A stretch of DNA of 64,000 bases from Rhineura floridana (Eukaryota; Chordata; Lepidosauria; Squamata; Rhineuridae): positions 25,178,203 through 25,242,202 of the forward strand of contig NC_084493.1 of assembly GCF_030035675.1 (NCBI RefSeq), in the 5' to 3' direction. The notes under the pieces were generated by a model. That model saw only the letters and a program-made list of their open reading frames with translations. It made no database searches and was not told the DNA's origin. The position numbers and the translations under genes were made by a program. Below are positions 1 through 11,460 of the stretch, piece after piece. The first letter of the stretch is position 1; every line of letters begins with the position of its first letter.

Positions 1-100
1 TCCCAATTTTATCTTTGCAACAAACCTGTGAGGTAGGTTAGGCTGAAAGACAGTGACTGGCCCAAGCTCACCCAGTGAGCTTCAGGGCCAAATGGGGATT
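1..100 (-). repeat. tRNA/MIR-like SINE, 3' half (split)
   Basis: The stretch has the conserved block of the squamate MIR-like SINE in reverse orientation (CCTGTGAGGTAGGTTAGG, then GACTGGCCCAAG and CACCCAGTGAGCTTC). It stops at about 100, where an L2 LINE tail begins. The missing tRNA-like half resumes at about 1971, so the two pieces are one SINE split by the L2 insertion. Confidence 0.75.
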
Positions 101-804
101 TATTTATTTATAACAATATTTGTATGCCACTATTTTGTTAAAAACATCAAAGCAGTTTACAACATGTTTAAAACAACCACCACCACCGAATTTCTTTTTT
201 TAAAAAAACACTAAAAATACATCAAAAACAAAGATCAATTGCTGCAAAAAACATGTTCTTAATTGCCTGCATAAGCCTGGTGAAACAGAAAGCTTTTCAG
301 CAGGCATTTAAAAGGTAAAACGAAGGTGCCAGCTGAACCTCTGTTGGCAGAGCATTCCAGAGAACTGCACTGATGAGACTGAAGGTTCGATTTTGTGTTG
401 ATGTTAAATGAGCCTCACCAACTCGGAGGACAACCAAAGCCGCTCCTGCAGATTTCAGTGATCAAGCTGGGATATAAGGGTTCAGGGGGTCCCTAAGATA
501 TCCTGGACCTAAGTTGTTTAAGGCTCTGTAAATTAATACAAGGAGATGTTTTAAGCGTGGTGTCACATGTCGGCCATATGCTCCCTTCAGCAATCTGGCT
601 GCTGTATTTTGCACCAGCTGGAGCTTCCGAACCAGGGCAAGAGGCAGCCCCACATAGAGTGCATTGCAGTAATCCAGCCTTGAGGTTACCAGCGCATGGA
701 CTACAGAAGTCAGGCTATCCCTGTCCAGGAATGGCTGTAGCTGACGAACCAGACAAGGCTGGTAAAAGGCACTCCTAGCCACAGAAGATACTTGGGCCGC
801 TAGT

Positions 805-1418
805 CAGGGCTGGCGTCTGCAAACGTGGGGCCCGATTGGGAGAGCATGGTCATGGGTGGTGTCCTGGAGATCGATGCCGTTAATGGAGAGGATAGCGTCA
901 CCCAGGCAGAGGGCGCTGCAGCACTCGGCCGCCAGCCCTGGGAAGATGCGTGAGATGAGGACGGGCATGTGGTTCTCAAAGCCGCCCTTGATGCTGATGC
1001 CCAGCCCACCCACCTCTACCACCCGCACGTGGCGCACCCCGCTTGAAGGGGAGCCTGGGACTGCGTCACAAGGAGAGGAGCACGATGAGCTGGTGCCGGC
1101 GCCAGGCATCACCACCGGAGGGGAGAAGAGCCACCCAGGAGAAGGTGGGTGGCCGGCCACCACCAAGGGGAGCATCTCCAGGCTGCCAGTCCTGCCTGCC
1201 ACGCTTCAGCCACCTGGGCTGCCCACAGAGCTCCACGGTCTGGATCGCAGAAGGGGAGTGAAGGGGCTGCTGAGGGGCCCCCTGTAGTTCCAGGGGCCAC
1301 CCTTTAGAACCAGCCCTGCGCGTCGGAGCTGAGTGCCAGCGCCTCCCCGCTCAGCTCGGCGCAATTTCTCCACGAGCGCGGGGCCCAATTGGGCCCAAAC
1401 GATATTTTACCGGCCCTG
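805..1418. mobile_element. Non-autonomous hAT-type DNA transposon carrying host exon-like DNA
   Basis: The ends are inverted repeats: CAGGGCTGGC on the left and, read from the right end on the other strand, CAGGGCCGGT. A second matching block, GGGCCCRATTGGG, lies 20-35 bases inside each end. It is flanked by an 8-bp duplication, CCGCTAGT at 797-804 and CCTCTAGT at 1419-1426 (7 of 8 match). The flanks rejoin to continuous L2 sequence. Eight-bp duplications and CAGGG-type ends are hAT hallmarks. There is no transposase; the interior is GC-rich and contains a syntrophin-like PDZ segment on the minus strand. Confidence 0.85.
843..1034 (-). pseudogene. Syntrophin-like PDZ domain segment inside the hAT element
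   Basis: The minus strand has a 132-codon open frame (1202-804). Residues 57-120 align with the syntrophin PDZ domain: RHVRVV, then [10 protein letters not shown] (the carboxylate-binding loop region), [27 protein letters not shown] and THDHA. The wording is closest to beta-2 syntrophin (SNTB2, which has ISKIFPGLAA in mammals), though I cannot separate it firmly from alpha or beta-1. Syntrophins are dystrophin-associated adaptor proteins. The homology stops about 20 residues before the usual PDZ end, where transposon end sequence begins. Upstream residues are low-complexity (SSSCSSP) and not clearly alignable. No introns or flanking PH domain are seen. It is most simply a captured, non-functional exon fragment, although the open frame and intact core motif are notable. 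Confidence 0.8.
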
Positions 1419-1970
1419 CCTCTAGTGACAGAGCTAAATCCAGGAGTACCTCAAGCCTACGGACCTGGTCCTTCAGAGGGAGCGCGACCCCATCCAGAAC
1501 AGGTAACCTGCCTATCTCCTAGACATGGGAACCACCTACTCAAAGAGCCTCCGTCTTCCCAGGATTCAAGCACAGTTTATTGACCTTCATTCAGTCTACT
1601 ACAGCATTCAGACACCGATCCAGACAGTTCACAGCCTCTCCTGATTTAGATGTTATGGAGAAATAGAGCTGCATGTCATCAGCATGTTGCTGACAACTTG
1701 CTCCAAAATTCCTAATGACAGCTCCCAACAGCTTCATATAGATGTTGAATAGTATTGAGGAAAGAACAGTACCCTGTGGAACCCCATAGCACAAGTGCAA
1801 GGGGGCCAAGGAACACTCACCCAGTGTTACTCTGGACGCAATCCTGAAGGTAAGAGTGGAACCACCGTAATACAGTGCCTCCAATACCCATCCCAATGAG
1901 TTGATCCAGGGGGATACCATGGTAAATGGTATCAAATGTTGCTGAGAGATCGAGCAGAAGTAACAGGGTC

Positions 1971-2035
1971 GCACCCTGGTGTCTCAGGTCCTAGTCCAAC
2001 ATGCTAACCACGACATCACACTGGGCCTATCACAG
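1971..2035 (-). repeat. tRNA/MIR-like SINE, tRNA-related half (split)
   Basis: The motifs CAGGTCCTAGTCCAACATG and CTAACCACGACATCACACTG are the reverse complement of the SINE head (A-box side). This is the continuation of the SINE broken at position 100. Confidence 0.7.
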
Positions 2036-2133
2036 GAATAGGACACCCTCCAGCACAGGTACTAACAGACATATTTGCCCCTTGTCCCTTTTCAGGTTAT
2101 TTAAATAGAGGTCATGATATGAGGTTTACTCAC

Positions 2134-2206
2134 CCCTCTTCTGCATAAAAATGAAGAGGTCATCCAGGAATTTCTTCCGTTCAGGATCACCATCCAGTTC
2201 ATACAA
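2134..2206 (-). CDS. ARID3B: ARID3B, first exon of the ARID DNA-binding domain
   Basis: On the minus strand a 73-nt exon runs between a pyrimidine-rich acceptor (TTTATTCCCCAG) and a good donor (GTGAGT). It encodes LYELDGDPERKK-FLDDLFIFMQKR plus the first base of a glycine codon. This is the start of the ARID (AT-rich interaction domain) of the ARID3 family and differs at two residues from the mammalian ARID3B wording as I remember it. It enters in phase 0, matching the phase-0 end of the coding exon at 30518-31163, and leaves in phase 1. The rest of the ARID and the C-terminal REKLES region must lie left of position 1. ARID3B is a nuclear AT-rich DNA-binding transcription regulator. The splice sites and frame look functional. 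Confidence 0.95.
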
Positions 2207-3079
2207 CTGGGGAATAAAGCAAGTAAACTTTAACTCACACAGGGTTGGGAGTGGAAGGGAAAAGCAAGGCAACCCAGAAGCATGTGATGAATTTGGGCCT
2301 CATCTTTGTGGGCTAGCATCTCGAAACACCCTTCAAGCTGCAGAACTATGTCAGGAATTCGCATGTCCTTCATAGCAATGGGATGTGCCTAATGCTGTCA
2401 CTGTGCAAGCAGGACATACTTTTACTTGGGTAATGGGACTTCCCCTTCCTCTCCTCCCCCCCTACAGCCTCTCATGCACCCTCAAAATCTGCTCTAGTCA
2501 GTTGAGGGGCCCTTGGGTCAGATTTCAGGGGTGCACAGGTAGGTTGCAGCAGGGAGAAGAGGAAGAAGTCTAGATGGTCGAGTGAAAGCCTACACGCACA
2601 GTGTTGGGATGTAACCCCCAAAATTCAAATGTTGTTTGCCCACTGGGCTCAAATATACAATCAAACTCTAGTCATTATACCAACCTTGGCAAAATCTCGA
2701 GACACCTCTCTTCCTCTGCTGCTGTCAGTTTCTTCACTCCAACTCAGGCTCCCATTCTAGAGGGGGGAAAAATGAACAAAGCCCAAAGAGGCAGCAATTA
2801 AAAGGTAGAGCATTAATGGGCCATTCACAACAGAGGAAGTATTTAGGTCAACACACAGGAAATCTTCCTACTTTCTACAGCTACCTTCTGGGAGTCAATA
2901 CTGGCAAGAACTAAGAGGATTCAGAGGAGGCATCTTCCTCAGGGAAGGGCTATTTCTGACTTGGTTCTAGAACAGTGAGTGTGGGAAGCAACCCCACATC
3001 CAGAAGAGTTCTTCAATTTGCACAAGCTCTTTTCAAGACCTTTTTACAGCCCACTAGAGTTGACGGGCTACACTGTATT

Positions 3080-3300
3080 TTTTCCTTATTATAATGCAAC
3101 CCCCATGACACTGCGGCCCTTCAAGGATAGCAGTCTTTCATTTGTTTATATTATGTTGATACTAAAGAGGATATTTTGTTCAGTTAACTGTATTCTATTG
3201 TTTTTTGTAGTTGTTTTAAGATGTCTGGATTTATTGTACACTGCTTAAAGTTTTATTTAAATATAAGCGGTATATAAATGGACTAAATAAATAAATAAAA
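3080..3300 (+). repeat. LINE 3' tail (L2/CR1 type)
   Basis: The segment ends with GCGGTATATAAATGG and then (AATAAAT)n, the usual 3' end of squamate L2-like LINEs, in plus orientation. No coding part is left. Confidence 0.6.
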
Positions 3301-5424
3301 TTATGCCCGTGTAAGAATTCATATTAACCGCACTGAGACATTTTCTCCTCCCACTCACGGCTCTTTGGATCCAGGCCAAATACGGAATCCTCAAGAGTTC
3401 TGCATTACAGTGTAGAAGAGACTCTATATGATGTCTAAAGATGTGTTCAGACATTTACCTGAACAGAAAATGTTTAAGCGTGGGGACGGGGATGCACATG
3501 CAAGCTCCACTCCAACTTTTCAGGTTGTGTATGTCCCACTCACTCAGTCCCTGATCTTGCCTACATTGTGCAGAGAAGGTCTGTAGTAAGCTTTTATTCA
3601 CATTTGCTTGAGTGAGAAGAGAACCCCCTGCACAGTCAACAACCAGGGTCTCCATTCATGTGATGTATTCTACTTCCATTCAAATGAACCTGAGTAAGAG
3701 CCCCATAGAGACCTTCCCTACTCAATACAGGAAGGACATTAGAGGAGGGGCTTGTGTGTGCACACCTGGCCTCAACCCTACATTTAAAGATCATGTGTTC
3801 AAGTAAATACTTGAACATGGCTTAATAGGTGCCCACTTCTGCGATTATGTGAACCCTGAACCTCATGGGATTAAGGAGTAGTTGTCCTCCCAGTGGGATC
3901 CACTTCACTGAGAAACTCACCATCCCAAGGAGCTGCCAGAGCAGGAAGAAGTGACAGAGTAGCATTTGCTTCTAATGATTGTGGGAACAGAAAGATAAAT
4001 TCTACAGACATCTGAACTACAAACACCACAGTGTAAAAGGTAGCCTGGGCAACAGACAAAAAGCCAACCGAGGGAGGTCAAACATCGCCGGCTGGTTCAG
4101 ATCACCCACCCACCATCTGGTAGTGAGCACACAAGATCTTAAATCAGATAAAACACCACTGAATTCATGAAGGGAATTCCAAACAAAAACAGTTTTTAAT
4201 TAGAGCCACTTTAATGTCTACGGTCTTAGTGTCATGTGGTAGTGACACATACACTGAACTACCAAGATGAATAGTCCCTGTCAGAGTCAGGCAAAGCTAC
4301 ATTCCCACTTATGAAATGGCAGCAGGCTGCTTTAATGCCTACTGATTTAGTTTGAGCCAGTAATTCCTGCTGGGAAGTCAATTATTCAGTGAGCCCCATC
4401 AGCTGAAAGATATTTAATGGAGGATTATTGCCACTTCTGTTATGTCAGCTGTTTATTACAACAATCTGCTTTCCCAGCCCTTCTTCTGAAGAGTTCAGAA
4501 AACAAGCTTTGTATATAGGAGGAAAACTGCCCTTCACATGTAAACCATGAATGCTTTTCTCCCTCCTCCTCAGTGACCGTATCAACCAAGGGGATCTGGA
4601 AAAAAAATCAATAAGCAGGTAGATTAAAGCTGCCCCCACCTTCTGAAGACAGTTTGACATAGAAGCAACTGTCAGACAACAGCTGGAGGAAGATTCCCCC
4701 CCAAAAAAAATAATAATCAGGAACTGCTATTTTTCCTTCATTGCTGGACATACTTTTAGCTTGCAACAACTAGTAACCAACACATTTTCTTTTAACCTGC
4801 ATTTCTCAGCTAGAAGCAAGCTCAGAATTCATAACAAAATAAAAAAAGATTTTCTCCAACACCTTGTAGATGTTACATTCAAACAAAGTCTGTGAGGGCT
4901 TCACAGAAAAAGATGCAGGTCTTCCTTGCACAGTTAATGTGGATTTTTTTAGGGCCAGCAGAGCATTTCCCACTGAGAAAAAGCAACAAACTCAGGCTGT
5001 GAAAACTGGAGGCAAGTTTCAAGGTGTCTTGGCCTTAGGTTTCTATAACAGAGGACTTATGGGATTTAGGGAGTGTTTTACACTAGAACCCTGAAGACCG
5101 CCAGAGTCAGGGGTGAAATAGGGGTTGGGATCAGGAACATGTAAAATGGTGGCTCAGGGGTCAGAACCAGTTACCTGCTGCACTTCTCAAGCCATCTACT
5201 GGGACAACCTGCTTATTACTAGTTACTAGAGATCAGGGATTCAAAACATAAAGCTCTAAAACTGATCCACAGACATGCACGAAAACATACACAAAGACAG
5301 CCAGTGAATGCTCATGTTTTACAGGTGAGAAACCAAGGAGCAGAGAAATAAGCAATTAGTGCAAAGGTAGCCACGGCAGTTTTTTCTTTACACTTGCAGT
5401 ATTACTTGGTATTACTGAACATGT

Positions 5425-5603
5425 GGAAGAGCATCTGCTTTGCATGCAGAAGGTCCCAATCTCAATCTCTGGTGCCTCTGCAGGGAGGGCTGGGAATGCC
5501 CCCAAGTCTGAAACGCTTGAGAGCTGCTGTCAGTCAGTGTGGATAACACTGAGCTAGACGGACCAACTCTGTATAAGGCAGCTTCCTATGTTCCTAATTG
5601 GGA
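5425..5603 (+). repeat. tRNA-derived SINE (Ala-like head)
   Basis: GAGCATCTGCTTTGCATGCA is followed by AAGGTCCCAATCTCAATCTC, which correspond to an anticodon-arm region (TGC) and a decayed B box. The body then has GAGCTGCTGTCAGTCAGTG and the conserved end GTATAAGGCAGCTTCCTATG. The same family occurs at about 23206-23330. Confidence 0.75.
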
Positions 5604-5879
5604 ATCAGAAACTTGTGCTTATCTGCAGCAAGTCATCCAAAGATCTCCCACGAGATACTAATTTACCATCAACCCACACCTGCTCTAGTGTGACTGACAA
5701 CTAGGATGAATGGATGTTAACGGCAAACATAAAGACAATTTTGTGTTATAAGAATGGATGAAACATCTCATCAAGAGTCCAAAATAGGCAATTGCACTGT
5801 CTTGTCAGGATGTCTACCCCAGCTGCTCTTGGAATGGCACCTCTAGTGCTGGGCTCTCAGTCTCTTCTCCACAGTTATC

Positions 5880-8640
5880 ACTGCATCATAGAATTATAAG
5901 GCCATTGAGTCCAATTCCCTGCTCAATGCAGGAATCCAAATAAAAGCATACCCAACAGGTGCCTATCCAGCTGCCTCTTGAATGCCTCCAGTGCTGGAGA
6001 GCCCACCACCTTCCTAGGTAATTGGTTCCATTGTCCTACTGCTCTAATAGGAAGTTTTTCCTGATGTTCAGTTGAAATCTGGCTTCCTGTAACTTGAGCC
6101 CATTATTCTGTGTCCTACACTCTGGGACGATCAAGAAGAGATCCTGGTTCTCCTCTGTGTGGCAACTTTTGAAGTATTTGAAGGGTGCTATCGTATCTTC
6201 CCTCAGTCTTCTCTTCTCAAGGCTAAACATGCCTAGTTCTTTCAGTCTGTCTCCATAGGGCTTTGTTTCTAATTTCCTGATCATCCTCGTTGCCCTCCTC
6301 TGAACTTGTTAAAGTGTGGTGTCCAGAACTGAACACGGTACTCAAGATGAGGCTTAACCAGTGCCGAATAGAGGGGAACCAATATGTCACGCAATTTGGA
6401 AATTATACTTCCATTAATGCAACCTAAAATAGCATGTGCCTTTTTTGCAGCCACATTGCGCTGTTTGCTCATATTCAGCTTTGATCAACAACAATCCCAA
6501 GATCCTTCTTGCACGAAGTATTGCTGAGCAAAGTATCCCCATCTTATACCTGTGCATTTGGTTTCTTTTTCCTAGGTGTAGAAATTTGCACTTATCCCTC
6601 TTAAATTTCATTCTGCTGTTTTCAGCACAATGCCTGTCAAGATTCCTTTGAATTTTGTTTGTGTTCCAAGGCATTAGCTGTTCCTCCCAATTTTGTATCA
6701 TCTGCAAATTTGATAAGCATTCCCTGCACCTCTTCATCCAAGTCATTAACAAAAACATTGAAGAAAGCTGGGCCCAGGACTGAGCCCTGTGGTACCCTGC
6801 TCGTTACATCCCCCCAGTTTGATAAGGAACCATTGATAAGTACTCTTTGAATACGATTCTGTAGCTAACTGTGGATCCACCTGATAGTTGTTCCATCCAG
6901 CCCACATTTAGCTAGCTTGCTAATCAGAATATCATGGGGCACTGTCAAAAGCTTTGCTGCAGTCAAGATATACTATGTCAACAGCATTCCCACAGTCTAC
7001 CAGGGAATGCGTATGGCTACTCTCAGCTTTTGCTTCCTTTAAAGTCAAGAACTCAAGTATCACATGGCCACTTTCCCCAAGCATTCCCACAACTACCACT
7101 TCATTCACCAAGTCATCTCTGTGGTTAAAATAAATTCAAGGATAGGTGATCCTCTAGTTGCTTCCTCTACTTTCTGTAGAAGCAAGTTATCTCCAATGCA
7201 AGTCAGGAATTTCTTGGAGGTACTGTGTTTGGCAGAATTCGTCTCCCAAGAGATATCGGGGTAACTGAAGTCCCCCCAATACTACTACATCACGCCTCCT
7301 CAAAACATTGGCAATTTGCTTTTCAAAAGTTTCATCCTCGTCTTCTCTTTGATTTGAGTGGTTGGTAGCAGACTCCAACCACCATGTTCCTTTTATTCCT
7401 TGTCCCGTTTATTTTAATCCAGATACTCTCAGTGGTGTTACTAAACTCATCCTCCTGTATTTCTGTGCAGGGATATATTTCTAATATATAGGGTGTTTCT
7501 GCCACCCCTTTCTATTCCTTCTTTTTGAACAAGTTATATCCTTCAATTGCTGTATTGTAGTCATGCGAGTCATCCCACCAAGTTTCAGTTATACCTATCA
7601 AGTCATGTTTACTCTCCTGTATTAAGAGTTCAAGTTTGTTGTTTGTTTCCCACACTCTGGGCATTAGTATAGAGACAGAAAAATGTAGATGTACTGCCCT
7701 CAAGTCGATTCCGACTTATGGCGACCCTATGAATAGGGTTTTCATGAGACAGTGACTGGCCCAAGGTCACCCAGTGAGCTTCATGGCTATGTGGGGATTC
7801 GAACCTTGGTCTCCCAGGTCGTAGTCCAACACCTTAACCACTACACCACACTGGCCCTCACAGAGACATAGAAGACTATGTGATATACAGCCTAGCCTCC
7901 ATCCTACATTTTTATGAAGATTACTGGGCTCCATTAGAGCTGTTCCCTTAGTTCCTTTTACTATGCACAAGCTTTTGTTAGCCATTACCACCAAGTTTAC
8001 GTCTCCCTCCCTCTTAGGATTCAGTTTAAAGCTCCCCTAAAGCTCTCCTGATGAAATTCTCCATGCTGTGGCCAAACATTCTTCCCAGTCCTTGTGAGGT
8101 GCAACTCATCACTTGCCAGCAGTCCATCTTCCAGGAAGCGTTGCCCATGGTGCCAGAATCCAAATCTCTTGCATCAGCACCACCTTTGTAGCCACCCAGA
8201 TTTTTTTTCTTTCCCTTTCTAACTCCTCTTCTAAGTACCAGAAGGATGGATGAGAAAACTATCTGGGCCCCAAAGCCCTTGAGTTTTCTTCCAAGAGCTT
8301 CAAAGTCTGACATGATTTCTTTGTAGCTCTGCTTGGCAGTATTATTAATTCCCACATGATGAACAGAAAGGGTTACCTGTCAGTGAGCTTTATGAGTGAT
8401 GGCAACCCTTCCATCACATCTCTAATCCATCCTCCAGGGAGACCACATACCTGGAGAGCCCATGGATCTTCTTGGCACACTTGGGTTTCAATCCCATGTA
8501 GTAGGGAGTCTCCCACTACGTCACCCTGGGGCATTTGCTGCAATTCTGCAACCTGCTCTGAAACTCTTTGGACTGAAGCACAAATTGTTGTAACACAATA
8601 CAATTCTGCAAATTCTTCTTGCTATGAACTTCCATTGAAA
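5880..8640 (-). mobile_element. CR1 LINE, long but degraded copy with both ORF regions
   Basis: Minus-strand fragments appear in CR1 order. ORF1 at 8603-8026 has VGDSLLHGIE (a GDSL/SGNH esterase motif), GGWIRDVMEGLPSLI and ALGRKLKGFGAQIVFSS. The ORF2 endonuclease starts at 7703-7512 (ESKHDLIGITETWWDD) and continues at 7378-7187. The reverse-transcriptase and C-terminal parts lie at 6758-6036 (MHRYKMG, KPYGDRLKELGMFSLEKRRL, FKLQEARFQLNIRKNF). The CR1-type 3' end with CATAGAATTAT is near 5885. Frames are broken in several places. A SINE has inserted at about 7688-7860. CR1 elements copy by target-primed reverse transcription, and this copy is too decayed to be active. Confidence 0.85.
7688..7860 (-). 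repeat. tRNA/MIR-like SINE with BovB-like tail, inside CR1
   Basis: The reverse-strand order is: tail CTCAAGTCGATTCCGACTTA and GGCGACCCTATGAATAGG, core GACTGGCCCAAGGTCACC, B-box GGATTCGAAC, and head CCACTACACCACACTGG. Short direct repeats around AGAGACA flank it. The same SINE is complete at 39208-39438. Confidence 0.85.
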
Positions 8641-11271
8641 ACACATTTCCAGGTCTTATGGGTTGCAAGGACAGGCCTGAAACTGCATGGGCAATGCCTG
8701 GTGAATTTTTAAGACACCAGAGTTACAGCTGAGAATTTAATCCACACTGCTGGAAATCAAACTATTGATTTTCTTAAAAAAAACACAACTCAGTTTTTAA
8801 CATGGGCCAGTTATAGCTTTTAGAAAAAATATGCTGCTTTAAAAGAATCCTGAATTTAATGCAAACATTGCAGAGAACATATCACTTAAAATCAAATTTA
8901 TGACCCTCTTTCCAAAACATTATTTGTGTTTGGACACTGCATTCAACCATGACTTAGTGAGACGACCTTCTGGGCTTGCAGTCTCTGTTCTCTTCTTGCA
9001 CATCCGGGAGGAGGAGTTTGGAAGCTTTCACTTCCCCTTTTAGTTAGCCATAGATTGCCATGCCATCTGAACCCAATGAATGTTAAGACAACATGACCTG
9101 AAGCTGGCTTGTTTTAAACTAATTGTAGTTAATGTTAACCCCAGTTTGTCACTCCAAACATGACAAACCATAGCTAACCAAATCCAAGGGGGAAAAAAAC
9201 TCTTTAATCCTTTTGGCATGTGTGAGGGAGGCTAGGCTTGTTCACATCTTGTTACAGTTTAGCATACCATCTGAAGGCAGCCACTGATTAAAAACCTGCT
9301 TTTCTGGTTAAAAGGAGAAAAGCACAAGGGAAACATATTTTCTGCCACCCATATGAATATGAATAAATAAATAAATATTTGTCTTGGTTAAAGATATGAT
9401 GCAACTGGCTGTGTATTGTATTTGTCAATGTGTTTATTGCAACAAATTGCAAATATTTATTATTCAGACAACATGAATATTCAGTTTCATTCATTCCACT
9501 GGAAAAAACACTTTCACTCAGTAATTATCCACCTTGCCTCTGCAGAGTTCTCAGCACTCAGCCCAGAACCTAGCACATCCAATTTGGTAGTAGACTGTGA
9601 CACCTGTCTTCAAGTATGTGATCTTGCTTAGTGTCCTTGCATATGTATGGACAGCCAAGAAATCCATGAATTTTACAAGTGCACCCCATGTCGCTAAGCA
9701 TAAATAACTGTGCATTGCAAACAGATTGTGAGCTGCATGATCAGAGGTTTTCGTTCATGCTCCTCATAATATAAAGGTTCTATTTAGTTGCAAACAGCTA
9801 TGTTTGAATTGTTACAGCAATCAGTTGTATGTACTCATGTTTAGGGAATTCACGAATCACAAAAAATGGAAACTTTATTTACAAGATACCAATTAAATCA
9901 ATCCACTCCTGACCTCCAGCAGGAGACAAGGCTTCAGGGCAAGACATAGCTACCTGCTCTTTCCCATGACTGGCAGAAGAGAAGAAACAACCCTAAGTAC
10001 AAACTAGTAAAAAAGCAGAATTATACAAATAATTGTCAGACAAATTTGCTTCATTTACTTGATCATACAAGTTGCAGAATTCACTTCATGTTGCAGAACT
10101 GGGAGTACTTTGGCATGGTAATAAAAATAATAAAAATATGCAGAGTACAAAGTTGTAGCATCATATGAGTAAGCTAAATCATACATCCCTCCTCCAGACA
10201 GACAGAAGCTTCTGGACTTCCTCTCCTGATGGATTCCCTTTTATTCACTCTAGCAGTCATTTCCTCTGCCTCCAGCAACTGAGCAGGTAATGACTCCAGC
10301 TTGGTCCTCCACACCTTGTTCTTGTTTAGTTTTTGTTTCCATCTGATCCTAGATCAGTTGTTGCAAGCTTGCTATTTACTCTAGATACTTTGCTTCTTCC
10401 ATATTTACCTGAATAAATAATTGACTATGAACCAAGCTACTTTCAAGCTGCATTTTGGATCAACACCAGCAAGATGGTTAACAAAGTGGAGGGTAGTGAT
10501 GAATCCTGCATCCTTGCATTCACCTGAAATCTTTAACAGACATATCTGATAAGAGAATCCTTATCTGTGATCTGACATGTTTTTTTTGGGGGGGGGAAGA
10601 GGAAGAGAAAGAGGAGGCGGAGAAGCATCTTTAGGCCTTCAGGGCATCTCAAGAACCTGCTGGCAACATTCCCCTTTATCTCCGCCCTGCAAACACACCT
10701 TCTAAGGTTAGTTATGCTATCAAAGCACACCAGGGCGCAGCTCCTCCCCAGGGATTGCAAGCCTGACTTTACAGAAGCAATTAAGAACTGCAGCTATTTT
10801 AGGATTACTTCCTAGCCACCTGGGACATCTTATTAGACTGGAATTCAGATGTCCAAAACAATTTCAGTTTCTCTATCACTACCCCACTGCCAAAAGCCAC
10901 TTAACCCTTTCCTCAAAGACAAAAGCGGAAAATCCTGACAGAAGGACTATAACTCTTTTTCATTTCTATTTCTTAAGAGGCAAAAGTTGTAAGTTACTGG
11001 AGGAAGCCTCCTCTCATGGAAGCACAGCCTCGATCAGGAAGAATTTCTTCTGCATTTATGCACCATGTATCCTGCCTCTGCAGAACACCAGTCATGTCAG
11101 TATCTTTAAAACACTTGCCTTTTGGCGAGTGATGTAGCAGCACTCAAGATCTCCATTGTTAAAGTCTTGTGTTGTATCTTCACACTGGAGGAACACACCA
11201 AGGACCATCCAAGAACTTTAATATAGTTATTGCAATACTTGCTGCTGCAAACTTCATAAAACTGATACAAC

Positions 11272-11460
11272 TAGGGTTGCCAGGTTCAGGGCCAGAGACT
11301 GATCCTGTATCTTTAGGAGATGAGAAAGTCAGCCAAGTGCAGGTGTTCTTGCAACACTGTAATGGGAAAAACCACAAGGTGGAATTCTCCCTTTCCCCTG
11401 CACAACTTTTAAAGATACAGAAGACCTCTTGGTTGCCCTGCCCTGAACCAGGCAACCCTA
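11272..11460. mobile_element. Short hAT MITE with TAGGGTTGCCAGGT ends
   Basis: The left end reads TAGGGTTGCCAGGTTCAGGG and the right end is its near-perfect inverse. An exact 8-bp duplication, GATACAAC, lies at 11264-11271 and 11461-11468. It is 189 bp with no coding content. The terminal 14 bases equal those of the 4.9-kb hAT at 52958-57835, so the large element's family probably mobilised it. Confidence 0.92.

Larger units (their letters stand above)
101..1970 (-). mobile_element. L2-clade LINE, 5'-truncated, split by a hAT element
   Basis: Reading down the minus strand, 1974-1591 encodes part of the L2 reverse transcriptase, including GVPQGTVLSSILFNIYMK and the catalytic box as HADDMQLY (normally YADD). 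The connector region follows at 1583-1420. The C-terminal part is at 780-462 ([32 protein letters not shown]), and an A/T-rich 3' tail lies near 101-240. The reading frame is degraded. The copy at 44446-46406 gives the unbroken order of the same parts and shows that 805-1418 is foreign DNA. The element sits inside a SINE whose halves flank it. Confidence 0.85.
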
